Below, one piece after another: positions 1-10,559 of a stretch of DNA of 64,000 nucleotides. This DNA comes from Neoceratodus forsteri. Lineage: Eukaryota > Chordata > Ceratodontiformes > Ceratodontidae. Both the position numbers and the translations under genes were made by a program. The stretch covers positions 1,561,132,501 to 1,561,196,500 of the forward strand of contig CM057455.1 of NCBI GenBank assembly GCA_016271365.2. Direction: 5' to 3'. Position 1 is the stretch's first letter; every line of letters begins with the position of its first letter. Under the pieces are notes generated by a model. That model searched no databases and was not told the origin of the DNA. It was given only the letters and a program-made list of their open reading frames with translations.

Positions 1-260
1 CCAAAATATGCAAAACTCTATACAACAGAATATATCCTGGGCCTTTTAGACCTACAGAACATTGGGAAAAACCTTTACCAGGGGCGCCCATTAACTGGGA
101 GACACTCTGGTGAGGTTGCCATAAATACATCACTCAGGATAGACTTCGACTCATGCAATTCCGCATCCTGCATAATTTATATTATACCCCTCAGAAGATA
201 TCGCAGTTTGACAATGAATGCTCTGCCACTTGTTGGAGATGTGGCCAAGGTGAAGCAAGC
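1..260 (+). mobile_element. L1/Tx1-like LINE, ORF2 C-terminal fragment, part 1
   Basis: From about 110 the plus strand reads as the C-terminal part of a non-LTR retrotransposon ORF2. The stretch around 160-255 gives a run of the form RILHNLYYTPQKIS followed by a zinc-knuckle-like CWRC. This is the signature seen downstream of the reverse transcriptase in vertebrate L1 and Tx1 elements. One stop is visible near 112, so it is a dead copy. The reading frame stops abruptly at 260 and resumes at 2726 with the expected next residues (HIFWQCP). The two pieces are therefore one element split by the 261-2725 insertion. The start of the element lies outside the window. Confidence 0.7.
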
Positions 261-408
261 AATAACACACGACGAGGGGTGGTTTATCGCTTGATAAGAG
301 CACGCCCAGGTGTGTACTAAGGCACGAGGCGCTTTGCCGACAAGTGCCTTATGCCACTGGGCGTGTTTCTTATCAGGCGATAAACCACACCTTGGAGTGT
401 GTTATTGC
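259..408. repeat. Long imperfect palindrome at the left edge of the Crypton insertion
   Basis: The arms run from GCAATAACACAC at 259 to its complement GTGTGTTATTGC ending at 408. They are about 51 bases each and contain the near-identical block GGTTTATCGC/TTGATAAG with few mismatches. The loop (about 310-352) contains a second, smaller hairpin (AAGGCAC against GTGCCTT), so the whole could extrude as a cruciform. The motif CTTATAAAATGGG follows directly at 410-422. A related structure occurs at 15306-15447. Confidence 0.8.
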
Positions 409-2725
409 GCTTATAAAATGGGTTTTATTAAATGGTAGGACACTTTACTTAATTGAACAGGTTTTTTTATTTGTAACTTTTAAAACAGAGACAGAGTTGT
501 TGTTTTTAAATCATGTAGACATAAAATAGTCCCACTTTATATTGTTGTAATGTTTTCAAAAAATGAACTGGTAAGGTTTATGTAAAGCATTGTTTTTACA
601 TTTAAACAGAAGAAATTGTAAACATTTGATGACAAACTTTTAAATGTTTGAAAAGATTAAAAATTGTCAAGTTACAACGTTTTTAACTACTATTTATTGT
701 AATGCAGGATGTTTACGTGACTACTTTTTTAAGTTTGTGTAGTTAATAAATTCAACATGTTCCATATAGCAATTTTGTATAATGTAAGGAGAAGTGCTGC
801 TTGTTTCTTTAAATTGTTGGATGACTTGGGTTTTCTGATAGTCTGGTGCTTCTGGTATCTTTGTGGTTGAGGACGTCAGGGGATTTCCAGTTTCTTTTCA
901 GCAGTTTTTGAAGCATGGCGTCTGTGCATCAGGAGTTTCTGGCTGTTCTGCTTCCAGATTTAAGGTATTGATCTGAAGTTGTTGCTGATTTGTTCTAGTC
1001 AGAGGAAAATAGCTGTACAGGCTTTCTGTGTTGCTTGCTGTGTTTGCAGGGAGAGATTTGCTGCAGCATGGAGTTTCATCGTCGGGCATGATTTCACATT
1101 GCGGTTCTGTGGACAGGTTGTTAGAATGCAAACACTGATTTCTTGTTTTGTTGGCTAAAATATTGCTCCACAACTGTCGGTCTTTTGGAGTAGCAGCCCA
1201 GTATGAGCTTAAGCTGCTTTCTGCACGATGGCCCGTTACTGCCACTATTTCTCATGAGTCTAGGCCTGCTGTAGACAGTAAACTGTACAGCCGTAGCTCC
1301 TCACTGAGTGGTTTGTGTAGCGTGTTGAGAGCTCTGCTTCTTCACTGATTTTCGCATCAGGCTTGCTAAGTAGTTTAATCCTAATGGCTCACGGGTGTAC
1401 CAGATAGTTGAGGTTGCCAGTAGATTGTTGGCTATTTTACGAGGGTGTAAGTAGAAGGCAGGAGAGTTAGGTGGAAGCTTGGATATGTATTTTTTAAAGG
1501 AAGCAACTGGACATAAAGGGCTGTTTGGAATTTCATAGATGTAGCCTCTATGCTGTTGCTTTGTGCAGTCATTTTTCTTATGGTTTTAGTATATTCGTGA
1601 AGCTGAGTGTTACATATTCATAGCCTTGCTCATCTTTTTTATTTCAAAATGTTCGGTTTCAACTGTCTGAGACCTTCTCTGCCCTCTGCGCGCCATGCAC
1701 AGCTGTATATCAAGCCAAACTTTGTACAGTAGTCCTCGGGCAGTGTTTGGTGAGAGGACTGGTGATAATCGTAAAATCTGTAAGTCATTTTCATTTATTG
1801 CAGGGTGGTGGGCTGCTCGATCTTTACCTTCTCTCCTGTACTTTTAAGACTGCTGAAAATATGTTGTTAGCTGGTTGCATATCAGGGTGGTTGTGAGATT
1901 TATATTTCTGGACAGTGGTGGTGCATTTAAAATGGCGACGTTTAAGCTGCTCTGAGGGAAATTATGCTATACCTGTATTCTGTGCCATCTGTTTGTCTGA
2001 TTTCTGCATAGAATTTATGGAGGATGTCTGCTAGGTGGTGTATGTCTATTTCTTTAAAATCTATGGCTATTTGCTTTGCTGTGCACCAACCTTGAAAGAC
2101 TGCTACTGCCCATGATGTTGTTTTTGAGTGTTGATTTCATCTTTCATTTGTTCTGTGTGATCCAGCTCTTCTGAAGTTAGGTTGCGAATTTGCCAGTATT
2201 TTACGCTTTGTTTTTCTTTTTAGGTATCGCTGCTTCATTATGGATGTCTGACATTGTATTGACCTGCTGATGAGGTGCTGTACCTTGCGGTTCCGTCATA
2301 CTGTCACTCAGGAAACTGGTTCAGCTGGAGGCAGTTTGAACACGGTCGTCATCTGGCTGAGGAGATAGATCGGTGAGTATCTCTTCAAATGACAGCCAAA
2401 TTAATATCCATTTTAGGATCGGAAATTACAGCGCTTTGTAACGGTTTACTATATGGTAGCTTTACTTTCAAGAGAGTGCTCGTATGTCGCGGAAGATTGT
2501 CGGTTGCCTTTCTGTCAGCGGGTATTGCTGATTTCGCCAGCTCAGCTGTGCCAGCCTGTCTTTTTTTTTTTTCTGGTTGCCTCTGCTCACTGATTTGTCG
2601 TTGTCAGTGGGTAGTGTGGTACAGCTTAGTGCCGGTTGGTAGAATACCAGGCATTAAGGACACGGCTAGGAGGGTCAAACAGCCAATCATTGGCTTTGTT
2701 TTTTTTCCCCATTTTATAAGGTAAC
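261..2725 (-). mobile_element. Crypton-type (tyrosine recombinase) DNA element inserted in L1
   Basis: These 2465 bases interrupt an L1 ORF2 exactly between two codons, with no other damage to the host frame. The only coding signal inside is a decayed Crypton-like tyrosine recombinase on the minus strand (898-2352). The left edge carries a 150 bp palindrome. Near the left edge (409-422) and right edge (2708-2720) lie inverted copies of a CTTATAAAATGGG-like sequence. No clear target duplication is visible, as expected if insertion used site-specific recombination rather than a DDE transposase. The stretch 423-897 holds no recognisable coding sequence and is AT-rich. The boundaries are well fixed by the L1 frame; assigning the whole segment to one element is inference. 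Confidence 0.65.
898..2352 (-). pseudogene. Crypton-like tyrosine recombinase, decayed
   Basis: Read on the minus strand from an ATG at 2352, successive frames give a metazoan Crypton-type (DUF3504-like) recombinase. An N-terminal helical domain lies at about 2130-1930 (IDIHHLADILHKFYAE). The core-domain start with the first-Arg box lies at about 1720-1650 (ARRG then GLRQLK). A conserved middle block follows at about 1540-1420 (YEIPNSPLCPVASFKKYI, then YLHPRK and WYTREPLG). The HxxR box is at about 1300 (YTNHSVRS), then VTGHR and the presumed nucleophile Tyr in SSLSSYW at about 1200. A 70-residue tail without known motifs ends at 898. All catalytic boxes are visible, but at least three frameshifts and several stops separate them, so it is inactive. 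Cryptons move by tyrosine-recombinase chemistry, and members have been domesticated in vertebrates. The family call rests on motif order. Confidence 0.75.
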
Positions 2726-3344
2726 TTACTGCACATATTTTGGCAATGCCCCAAAGTAGCTCCCCTGTGGTCACAAATCAAACAAAAGGCAGACCCCTTG
2801 CTGGGCCTTGATGAGTTATTTACGGTTGATATATGTTTGTTAAGGAATTTCTCAGAGGTCCCAGTAAAAATACGGAAATACCACATAGCCCTTATATCTG
2901 TGTCTGTTAAAACTAGTGCGCGACACTGGAAGGATGACATAGCTATGTCATATACTGAGTGGCTGGACGGAGTTATTAAGTAACATCAGATTGAAAAGAT
3001 GATCGCCAGTCTACAAAATAGACTGAGTAAATTTAACAAAATCTGGGCTCCACTTCTAGATTTGTTTTCTCTGCAAGCACCACAATCATAATAACTCTGG
3101 GAAATACAAACCTCATGTAATTAATAGTTCAGGGTGATTGTCCTGAGACGGGCTAACGTTAAGAGGGAGGGGTGATGGGGAGTTTGATAAGGTAAGGGAA
3201 AGTTTTCCCCTTTTATTTTATTTTATTATAGGTCTTAGGTTCTGGTAACAGCATATACTGAAAGTACATGTCTCCATGTAATCTACCGTGAATATGATGT
3301 ACTTTATGTTGAAAGACTGTAATAAAGACTAAATTACAAAAAAC
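2726..3344 (+). mobile_element. L1/Tx1-like LINE, ORF2 end and 3' UTR, part 2
   Basis: The frame left at 260 continues here with HIFWQCPKV and about 85 further codons. It ends at a TAA at 2981-2983, after which decayed coding-like sequence runs to about 3090. The 3' UTR follows and ends with the signal-like AATAAAGACT and a short A run at about 3338-3344, typical of an L1 3' end. Joined to the first piece this is the 3' portion of one LINE. Its 3' tail directly abuts another LINE fragment. Confidence 0.65.
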
Positions 3345-3346
3345 AG

Positions 3347-3563
3347 AGTATTTTTCCAAATAATCAATAAGCTGTACCTGTACCAGTCTCACTAGAATCT
3401 TAGATAGCTCAGGTAACAGCGCTATGGGCCTATAGTTTGTAGGCTGAAATGTATCCCCAGCTCCTTTATAAATGGGAATAATTTTTGCATTCTTCCAACT
3501 GCTAGGAAAAATTCCCTTCATTAGTTTGGTTAATACCGGGGCAATTACCTGTACAGAATCCAC
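3347..3563 (-). mobile_element. LINE reverse transcriptase fragment (Jockey/L2/CR1 group, undetermined)
   Basis: An open minus-strand frame carries the RT blocks FPSSWKNAKIIPIYKGAG and NYRPIALLPELSKI, followed by QLIDYLEKYSVF. These are the RT fingers/palm entry motifs of non-LTR retrotransposons. The wording differs clearly from the CR1 copies in this window (which read NYRPVSLTSVVGK), so it is a different LINE lineage. Only about 70 residues remain. The 5' side is cut at 3563, where a Gypsy LTR fragment starts. Confidence 0.6.
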
Positions 3564-3780
3564 TAGGTGGGACTGTGGGTGGTTATAGCTTCCCAGAGGT
3601 CTGTATCAGTCTAGACAGAAACCCACATAAATATTACTCTGGGTAGAGGCACCAAAATATTGTGTACACTGAGGGTAGGGATGCCCTGGTACTTTCTGAT
3701 TCCGAACCCTGGCCCCGCAACCTGTACTTAGGCAAGCAGGCAGAGGTAGTAGCCCTTGGTATAATGGCACCAGGGTTACA
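3563..3780 (+). mobile_element. Gypsy-2-type LTR fragment (3' end of LTR)
   Basis: This segment is the reverse complement of the outer end of the Gypsy-2 LTRs (46855-47085 and 59190-59395). It shares the block GTGGGTGGTTATAGCTTCCC, the GGTAGGGA block and the terminal CCAGGGTTACA. It ends at 3780 in GGTTACA, the LTR terminus. The remaining roughly 2 kb of that LTR is absent, so this is a truncated solo LTR or element remnant. Confidence 0.6.
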
Positions 3781-4188
3781 CTGATTAAGCAATCTCTCTT
3801 ATTGTTCTGTAGTATATTGCCGAATCTGGTTAGTGTAACCAGCATCTCTCTTTTTCCAGCTAGAGGCAGGCTATTAGGGGCCACTGAAAGGGTTAAGCCT
3901 GATCTTGAGAGTTGCTTCTGCCTGTGATGCAGCTAAGAAACATAGAAACACAGAATCTGATGGCAGAAAAGGACAGCTTGGCCCACCTAGTCTGCCCATT
4001 TCCCTACACAACGGATAAGCTGCAGATCCTAGTTAACCAACAGCCTACTTCCTCCTATCCCCACTAGAATTGCCTTATGTCTGTCCCATGCATTCTTGAA
4101 TTCCCCCACTGTTTTAGACTTTGCGACCTCCTCAGGAAGGCTGCTTCATGCATCTACAACCCTCTCTGTGAAGTAATACTTTCTCAAA

Positions 4189-6818
4189 TTACATCTGAGC
4201 CGTCTCCCCTATTATCTTCAAATTGTGCCCCCTTGTTCTTGCACATCTCTTTTTCTGAAAGATGCTACCCTCTTGGACTTTATTAATTCCCTTGAGGTAT
4301 TTGAAAGTTTCTATCATGTCCCCCCTCTCCCTCCTTTCCTTGAGGCTATACATCTTAAGCTCCTTTAGTCTTTCTTCATATATCTTCTGGTGCAGACCCT
4401 GCACCATTTTGGTTGCCCTCCACTGGACAGTCTCCACCCTGTCTATGTCTTTGCGCAGATGGGGTCTCCAGAACTGTACACAGTACTCCAGATGTGGTAT
4501 TGCCAACTGTCTATACAGAGGGACAACAACTTCCTGTTTTCTACTGGTGATGCCTCTCCCTATGCATCCCAGTATCCCCCAGACTGCCTTACTGCCTTCT
4601 CACATTGCTGGCCCACCTTTAGGTCATCTGATATGACTACCCCCAGGTCCCTTTCCATTTTTGTTGTTGTCAATATCTCACCCCCCATTGTCTATTCTTC
4701 CCCTGGTTTTTTGTTTCCCAGGTGCATTACTTTGCACTTCTTTGTGTTGAATCTAAGCTGCAATACATTTGACCATTCCTCCAACCTTTCCAAGTCCCTT
4801 TTCATCCTTTCCACCCCACCTTGCTTATCAACCCTGTTGCAGATCTTTGTGTCATCTGCAAAGAGACATACTTTTCCTTCCAGTCCCTCTGCAATGTCAC
4901 TTATAAAAACATTAAAAATGACCAGCCCCAGTACCGAACCCTGCGGTACCCCACTAGCAACCCCCCCTTTCTTCACTGTGGACTCCATTTACTATTACCC
5001 TCTGTGTCCTGTTGTCCAGCCAGTGTTTTACCCAGACTACTACCCTGGGACCCACTCTCAGGCTGGCTAATTTGTTTATTAATCTTTTTAGCTGGACTGT
5101 GTCAAATGCCTTGCTAAAGTCTAGGTAGGCCATGTCCACAGCCCCTCCCTGGTCTACTACTTTGGTCATCCAGTCAAATAAATCAATTAGATTTGTCTGA
5201 CATGACCTTTCTGCTGTGAATCCATGCTGCCTTGGGTCCTGTGCCCCACTGACCTCTAGATAATCAACAATTCTTTCCTTCAGAAGTGATTCCATCATTT
5301 TCCCTACTACTGAGGTCAAACTGACAGGTCTGTAGTTTCCAGCCTCTGTCTTGCTCCCACTTTTATGAAGGGGAATCACATCTGCCCTCCTCCAGTTCTC
5401 AGGTACCACACCATCCTCCCATGATTTATTAAAAAGGGTAGTCAGTGGTGTTACTAGTTCTTCCCTTAGTTCTTTTAGAATTTTGGGGTGAATCCCATCG
5501 GACCCCATTGCTTTATCCACCTTCAGTTTTAAGAGTTCTTTCAGAACCTTTTCTTCTGTGAAAGGACCAATATTAACCCCCTTATCCAGAGTGCTTCTAT
5601 TGACTGGATTAGGTATCTCCCCCTGCTCTTCCATTGTGAATACTGAGCAGAAGTATTCCTTCAGTATCCCTGCTTTTTCACTGTTGCTCTCTTCCCAACC
5701 ACCTTCCTCTTTATTCAGCCTCAGTATCCCTGCCTTAGTCTTTCTTTGCTCCCTAATGTGCCTATAAAAAATGTTATCCTCCTTCTTAACCGAGTTGACT
5801 ATCTTTTCCTTGGTTTGGGCCTTTGTTATTCTGACTGCCTTCCTCGCTTCCTTCTACTTTAACTGGTACAGTTCTCTGCCCTGCTCCTTCTTGTTTTCTT
5901 TATACATCCTGAATGCTATCTTTTTCTCCCTAACCTTCCCCGCCACTTCTTTTGAGAACCATAGTGTTTTTTTCTTTCATTTTGATTTGTTTATTTGCTT
6001 CACACAAAGGCTTGTTGTCTCTGTGAAGGCGGTTTTAATGTTTCCCCATTGTTGCGCCACCCCACCTTCTTGCCTGTTTGCTAGTGCTTTTCTGAGGCAC
6101 TCTCCCATTTTGACAAAATAAGCCCTCCTGAAGTCCAGTACCTTCACTTTTGTATGGCTTGACTCTACAACTAAGTTTATCATGAACCACACTGTTTGAT
6201 GGTCACTTGTTCCCAGATGGCTACCCACTTCAAGATCGGAGAGCATCTCTCCATCCTCATTTGAGAGTACCAGGTCTAAGATTGATCCCTTCCGAGTGGG
6301 TTCCAAAACTAGGTGTCTGAGGCATGCCCCTGTAGGGCATCGAGAATGGTCCTACTCTTGGATGTGGTTGCAGCAAAGGTGCTCCAGTTAACATCTGGCT
6401 TATTCAGGTCCCCCATCAGCAATATTTCCCCTTTCTCTGCCATCCTAAGGATGCCTTCTATCATTTCCTTGTCCATTTGCTCCTCCTGAGATGGGGGTCT
6501 GTATACAACCCCTGTGCAGACTGTGGTGCCATTTCCAGTCTCCAGGGTGACCCACAGTGCCTCCTCTCCTCCTTGCTTACCATTTAGTTCTGTTGCTTTG
6601 ATCCCTTCCCTTACATAGAGAGCTACTCCTCCTCCTCCTCTTCTTCCATTCCTGTCCCTCCTGTAGAATGTGTACCCTGGTATGTTGACATCCCAGTCAT
6701 GGTTCTCTGTGTACCATGTTTCTGTGACTGCCACAATATCCAGCCATCCCTCTTCCATCAAGGCCACCACTTCGGGGAGCTTTTTACCTTGAATATGGGC
6801 ATTGGTACTCATTACCAT
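4189..6818 (-). pseudogene. CR1-A ORF2: endonuclease and reverse transcriptase, broken
   Basis: ORF2 of CR1 encodes an AP-like endonuclease followed by RT, which together carry out target-primed reverse transcription. The endonuclease is read at 6818-6309 (AVTETWYT near its start, GDLNKPDVNW near its end) and continues in another frame at 6306-5977. RT is read at 5634-4954 with GSDGIHP, NYRPVSLTSVVGK, QHGFTAERSC and YLDFSKAFDTV. It continues after a frameshift at 4988-4692 with GVPQGSVLG and the catalytic FADDTK. The thumb region is at 4506-4189 (RRATKMVQGLHQK). Segment 5977-5635 holds the connecting region in a degraded frame. At least three frameshifts make it non-functional, but the catalytic Asp pair is still encoded. 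Confidence 0.8.
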
Positions 6819-7006
6819 CCATTTTTTTATGACTTTACTTCTTTTTGGCCCATCCCCATCCTTACTGCCTTTGTCTTTTTCTCCATTTACCCCTACCCTT
6901 CTCCCTATTGACTGCTCTATCTTGGTGTTTACCTCACTAACTACCCTGATTTTGTTTTGGAGGGGCTAGGATTTCCCTTCTCCTTTTCAGTGCCTCCCCC
7001 CCTTGG

Positions 7007-8521
7007 CTAGCTTAAATGCTTGCCAATGAAGCATTTAAACCTCTCACCTAGCATCCTGGTTCTCCTCCTGAATAGATGCAGACCATCACACCAGTATAGG
7101 CCTGCATCCCTCCAGGTGGAGCCCCAGTGCCCAATCAAGCCAAATCCCTGAGCTCTGCACCAGGTTTTCAACCAGTTGTTGAATCCCATGGTGCAGAGTA
7201 CCATAGCCTCATCTATGCCATAGACAGGTAGCACTTCCAAGAAAGTTACCATATGTTCTACTTGTCTAAGGCCCCTCCCCAACTCCATAAACTCCTGTTG
7301 CACTGCTCTGATCCCATTCTCAGCCAGGTCATTTGTCCCTAGGTGGATAATGATATCCAGCTCCCTCCCCCTTGCAGCTCCTACCATGACCCTGAGGCTT
7401 CATTTCCTGTCCCTCCAAGCCATGGCACTGGGCAGGCACCTCACCTCCCTTTCCCCTCCCTCCCCCAGTTCTGCCCTCTCAACAACTGAGTACCCCACCA
7501 GGAGTTGTTTCCTTCCCCTGTGGGGTCCTGTGTTACCCTCCTGTGGGTCTCCATTGTGGAGGGTCCAAGCATCCTCCTTGGTCTCCACTGCGGGTGCCTC
7601 AATACCCTCCACTCTTTCCCCACCCCTGCTTCTTCCTCCCTAGAACTGAATCCCATACGGTGACCTCCCATAATACCTGGCACTGCCCCCTTGATAAATC
7701 CCTTGCTACTGACTGGCAGGGCTCAGCACATCTTTTCCTCACCTACACATATTCTGCCGGTTGCTAGCCCTCTATTCTGAGCCAGGCACACTGTCTGGGT
7801 GTCATGCGCTGCTTGCCACCAACTTTCTCAGGTCAACTGGCATGGCACTTAGACTAGATGTTACTCTGTCCATTAGGCTTAAACTGCTCCTTGTCAATTT
7901 GTATAATGCAAACTACCTCTCCTCTTCCACTACTGCCTGTATTTCTCACGGTACTTTATTTTTGCCATGCTTGTATATCATATGTAAACAATGGCTGTTT
8001 TAGCATCCATTGGTGTTTGTACAGTATAATCAAATGTATATATTGTTTGTACAGTTTAATCAAATGTGTATATTGTGTATACTACTATGTATCATGTCTC
8101 CATGTTGTGGCCTGAGTCATGACTGAAAATGGTCCCCTGGATCAGTGCACCTACCTGGTTACCAAAAACATAAAAAATAAATAAATAAATAAATAAATAC
8201 ATGCTCTGCCAGAGTGGTGAATGAATTGTGGAGAGGCACAACTGGAGGGATCCGCCTCTGTTCCACCACCCTCACCCTCCCTGAGCCCACTGTGGTTCAA
8301 TAACACCTCTTTCTTGGCAATCTCTGAGGTAGTGGTGGTGGCCTGGGTAGTCCCTGGGTGGGGGAGCAGGTTTCCTGAATCCTTGCCAGGTCAGCATGTA
8401 GATGAACAACCTCCTCCCTTGGACCAGAGAGGTGCCTGCAAATAGGGCAGCAATGCAGTCTCCAGAATGTCTCCCGGAAGACTGCTGCTCCACAGCCAGT
8501 GCATTGCACCACTCCCCACAT
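7007..8521 (-). pseudogene. CR1-A ORF1: zinc-finger and SGNH-esterase protein, split by insertion
   Basis: The minus strand at 8521-8297 gives a two-CxxC zinc-ribbon-like module (QCTGCGAAVF then CCPICRHL) followed by a heptad-like stretch EEVVHLHADLARI. This is the N-terminal layout of CR1 ORF1 proteins. After a LINE insertion (about 8199-7690) the protein resumes at about 7640. It contains an SGNH/GDSL-type esterase: KQLLVGYSVVERA (the catalytic-Ser block, where GDS is expected but GYS is read), IIHLGTNDL, and WCDGLHLFRRR with the Asp/His pair, ending at 7007. The Asp to Tyr change in the first block, a frame change near 7390 and the insertion mark it as dead. Confidence 0.7.
7690..8199 (+). 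mobile_element. LINE 3'-end insertion (L2-like tail, plus strand)
   Basis: This segment splits CR1-A ORF1 and ends in CACCTACCTGGTTACCAAAA followed by an (AAAT)n run at 8171-8199. The same ending (CACTGACCTGGTTACCAAAA then TAAA repeats) closes an insertion at 48489-48894 inside a Gypsy-2 LTR. It is therefore an independent, mobile LINE 3' end. The short direct repeat TGTACAGTATAATCAAATGT/TGTACAGTTTAATCAAATGT at 8021-8070 is internal. No coding part remains. The left boundary is set by where CR1 ORF1 similarity stops and is approximate. Confidence 0.55.
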
Positions 8522-8536
8522 GTCTGTGTCCCTTCC

Positions 8537-8846
8537 TGTTACGGATGCTTTTTTTTTCTTCTTGCTCTAGTGTGTGCAAGCTTGTGAGTGTCTCTACCCC
8601 CTATTCAGTGTGCTGTGCCTTTAAGGATATGAACAGGTGTATGTTGTTAGCAGTTTTGGAGAAGTGATGTCAGAACCTGTGCTATAAAGGAAGTTATGTG
8701 CTTGGGGCTGGTAGGTTGGGGGGGCAGTGTGGGTGGCAGTAAACCTGTGCCCTCCAGAAGCAATCAATTACAACTCTGACCCTCTACCCCGGGGAGTGCC
8801 TTCCTTCCTTTCTTTCAGACACCTATTTCACAGAGGTTAAGTAACA
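8537..8846 (+). mobile_element. Short solo LTR candidate (TGTTAC...GTAACA)
   Basis: The segment starts TGTTACGG and ends AAGTAACA, a 6 bp inverted terminal pair in TG...CA form typical of LTRs. It contains a TATA-like TGCTATAAAGG at about 8679-8689, about two thirds of the way in, where a U3/R border is expected. A pyrimidine-rich stretch follows near the end. No flanking target duplication is evident (CTTCC against GGTCT) and no internal region adjoins, so it would be a solo LTR. The orientation rests on the TATA box only. Confidence 0.45.
8681..8689 (+). promoter_or_regulatory. TATA-like box in the short solo LTR
   Basis: CTATAAAGG lies in the distal part of the 8537-8846 LTR candidate, in the position of a U3 TATA box. 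No transcription evidence exists; it is a motif-level call. Confidence 0.3.
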
Positions 8847-9035
8847 GGTCTAGTCACAAATGACTGCAAATATCTCCCAGCTACAGTTCCTCCCCGGCAA
8901 ACAAAAGTTAAACTAAGAAAAATCAACCCCAAAAACTGAGAATCAGTACTAGTTACTTACGCAGGTACAAAAAGTAATAATTCAATTCAGTGTAGTCTAT
9001 TAAATAACCTCCTTAATTTAAGGAAGCTTTTGCTC

Positions 9036-9080
9036 CTTTCTCTCTCTCTCTCTCTCTCTCTCTTGCTCTCTCTCTCTCTC
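9036..9080. repeat. (TC)n microsatellite
   Basis: About 45 bases of TC dinucleotide repeat, interrupted once by TTGC. Simple sequence repeat with no further signal. Confidence 0.9.
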
Positions 9081-10559
9081 AGCAGACAGAGACCTCAAAC
9101 AACTCCTGTTTTAAATCCACAGTTCAACCAGGCACCTTTCAGCTCCTCCCCTTAACAGACAGGGGCCCTGCAGTTGATGTTCTGTACTTCCTAGTTTACG
9201 TCGCTGGAAGCTTGGGCATGAATATTCATTGCCTCCCTCCCCTTTATATTATAAAGATGGGAGTCTGGCTGAGAAATTAGACCCTTGAGTTGGCACCCTT
9301 TTTGGAAGAGGAGTAGAACCATAGCAAAGAGAAGCTCAGTGGGAGCCCAGTCTCTCCTCTCCTCACCTGGGGTGGGGAGGAGGCTCTACAGAGACCAGTG
9401 GAGGAGGGAGACCTAACAAGTCTTGTCCCAAGGGGAGAATGACACCTAATCTGACTGGCACCCTGGAGCAGTGGTGGGTCTAATCTCAAAGAAAGTCACC
9501 GGAATCTTTGCAGGTCCACTCCCACCCAAGAGTATGGAAGAGAGGGAACAATATGCAAGTGAACCTTCATGGAAGTGCTCCAGAGAAGTACAGGATATCT
9601 TATGTAGTAAGTAACCCCTAGGCAATTGAATAAATTGTAACAGTGGTAGATCATCAGAATAAAGAACCTGGCAAGACTCAGAACCAGATAAGTCACATGG
9701 AATTGGGCTGGTCAGGGGAGTCCATTGCTTTGGGTCATTAGGACTATCAATGTGCTGTTGGAAAAGAGACACAAACACAGCTAAAATGGCTATATCCCAG
9801 AATTTAGGAGCAAACCATAGTTTTGCTGTTGATCTGTGAGTTGCCTCTGGTTGGCACAGAGCCATGAGTGGGGATAATTGCCTCCCAGGATAACATTTCC
9901 CATGCCTTGGAATGGTGTCTAAATGCTTCTAGTTTTGTGGGTGACAGTGCTTAAGGGGCCATGTATGGGAGATAAGGTTTATAAGAATAGCCTCTTACCT
10001 TAAGAGTAGCACCACCACAACAGAAAAAGAGAATAAAATAATTCGCATCAGTTTGCTTTGTATATTAATTATGCCAAACAGTGAAAATAGGACTCACAGA
10101 CCAGACCCCTTGGAGAGATGTTAATGATACACAATGAAGGACTTGCATGTATCACCAGTGTGTCAGCAAGGGCCTAATCTGTGAGTCACGTTTTTCATTG
10201 TTTGGCACAATAAATATACAAACTGAATGGATGATGTGAATGAACTGATTACTTTTATGTTCAGTCTTGTACTTGCACAAAGTGAAGATATTGTTATGAT
10301 AGTTGGTTTTGAGAGATGTGTCACTGTTGATCCAATGCAGGGCAGTCTGCAAGGGGCTCAACAGTGTCAAACCAATCATCAGCCAGGCTGATCATGACAT
10401 TCTTCGAGTCTTGCTGGGTGGAAACTTTGAGTAGTTCAAAGAAAAGTGCTGACCACATCTTACGGCGGCTCTTTCCCTTGATCTGCATGAACACCCAGCA
10501 AACAGAGATAATCAACAACATGATCAGCCTGCTGTGGTCCTCCCCCATGTAAAAAAATT
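9081..10559. other. Unrecognised region, two small open frames
   Basis: No known element is recognised. Minus-strand frames of 139 codons (9865-9446) and 75 codons (10548-10321, starting MGEDHSRLIMLLIISVCWVF, with a hydrophobic N-terminus) are open. They have no motif I can place and could be chance. A TATATTATAAAG-like stretch lies near 9246-9257. Confidence 0.3.

Larger units (their letters stand above)
3936..8530 (-). mobile_element. CR1 LINE, nearly full length (CR1-A)
   Basis: A minus-strand CR1 retrotransposon. The 3' end at about 3936 carries the family signature around CATAGAAACA and the block TTGGCCCACCTAGTCTGCCC, also present at 31318 and 63455. Moving upward in coordinates come reverse transcriptase, apurinic-type endonuclease, ORF1 esterase and the ORF1 zinc finger at about 8520. 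Most CR1 copies are strongly 5'-truncated, so a copy keeping both ORFs is uncommon. It is broken by frameshifts and by a plus-strand LINE tail in ORF1 (about 7690-8199). The exact 5' end is unclear because a solo LTR begins at 8537. Confidence 0.8.

Noticed and set aside
4262..5070. Plus-strand open frames of 124 and 226 codons
   Set aside because: They are exact antisense shadows of the CR1-A reverse transcriptase.
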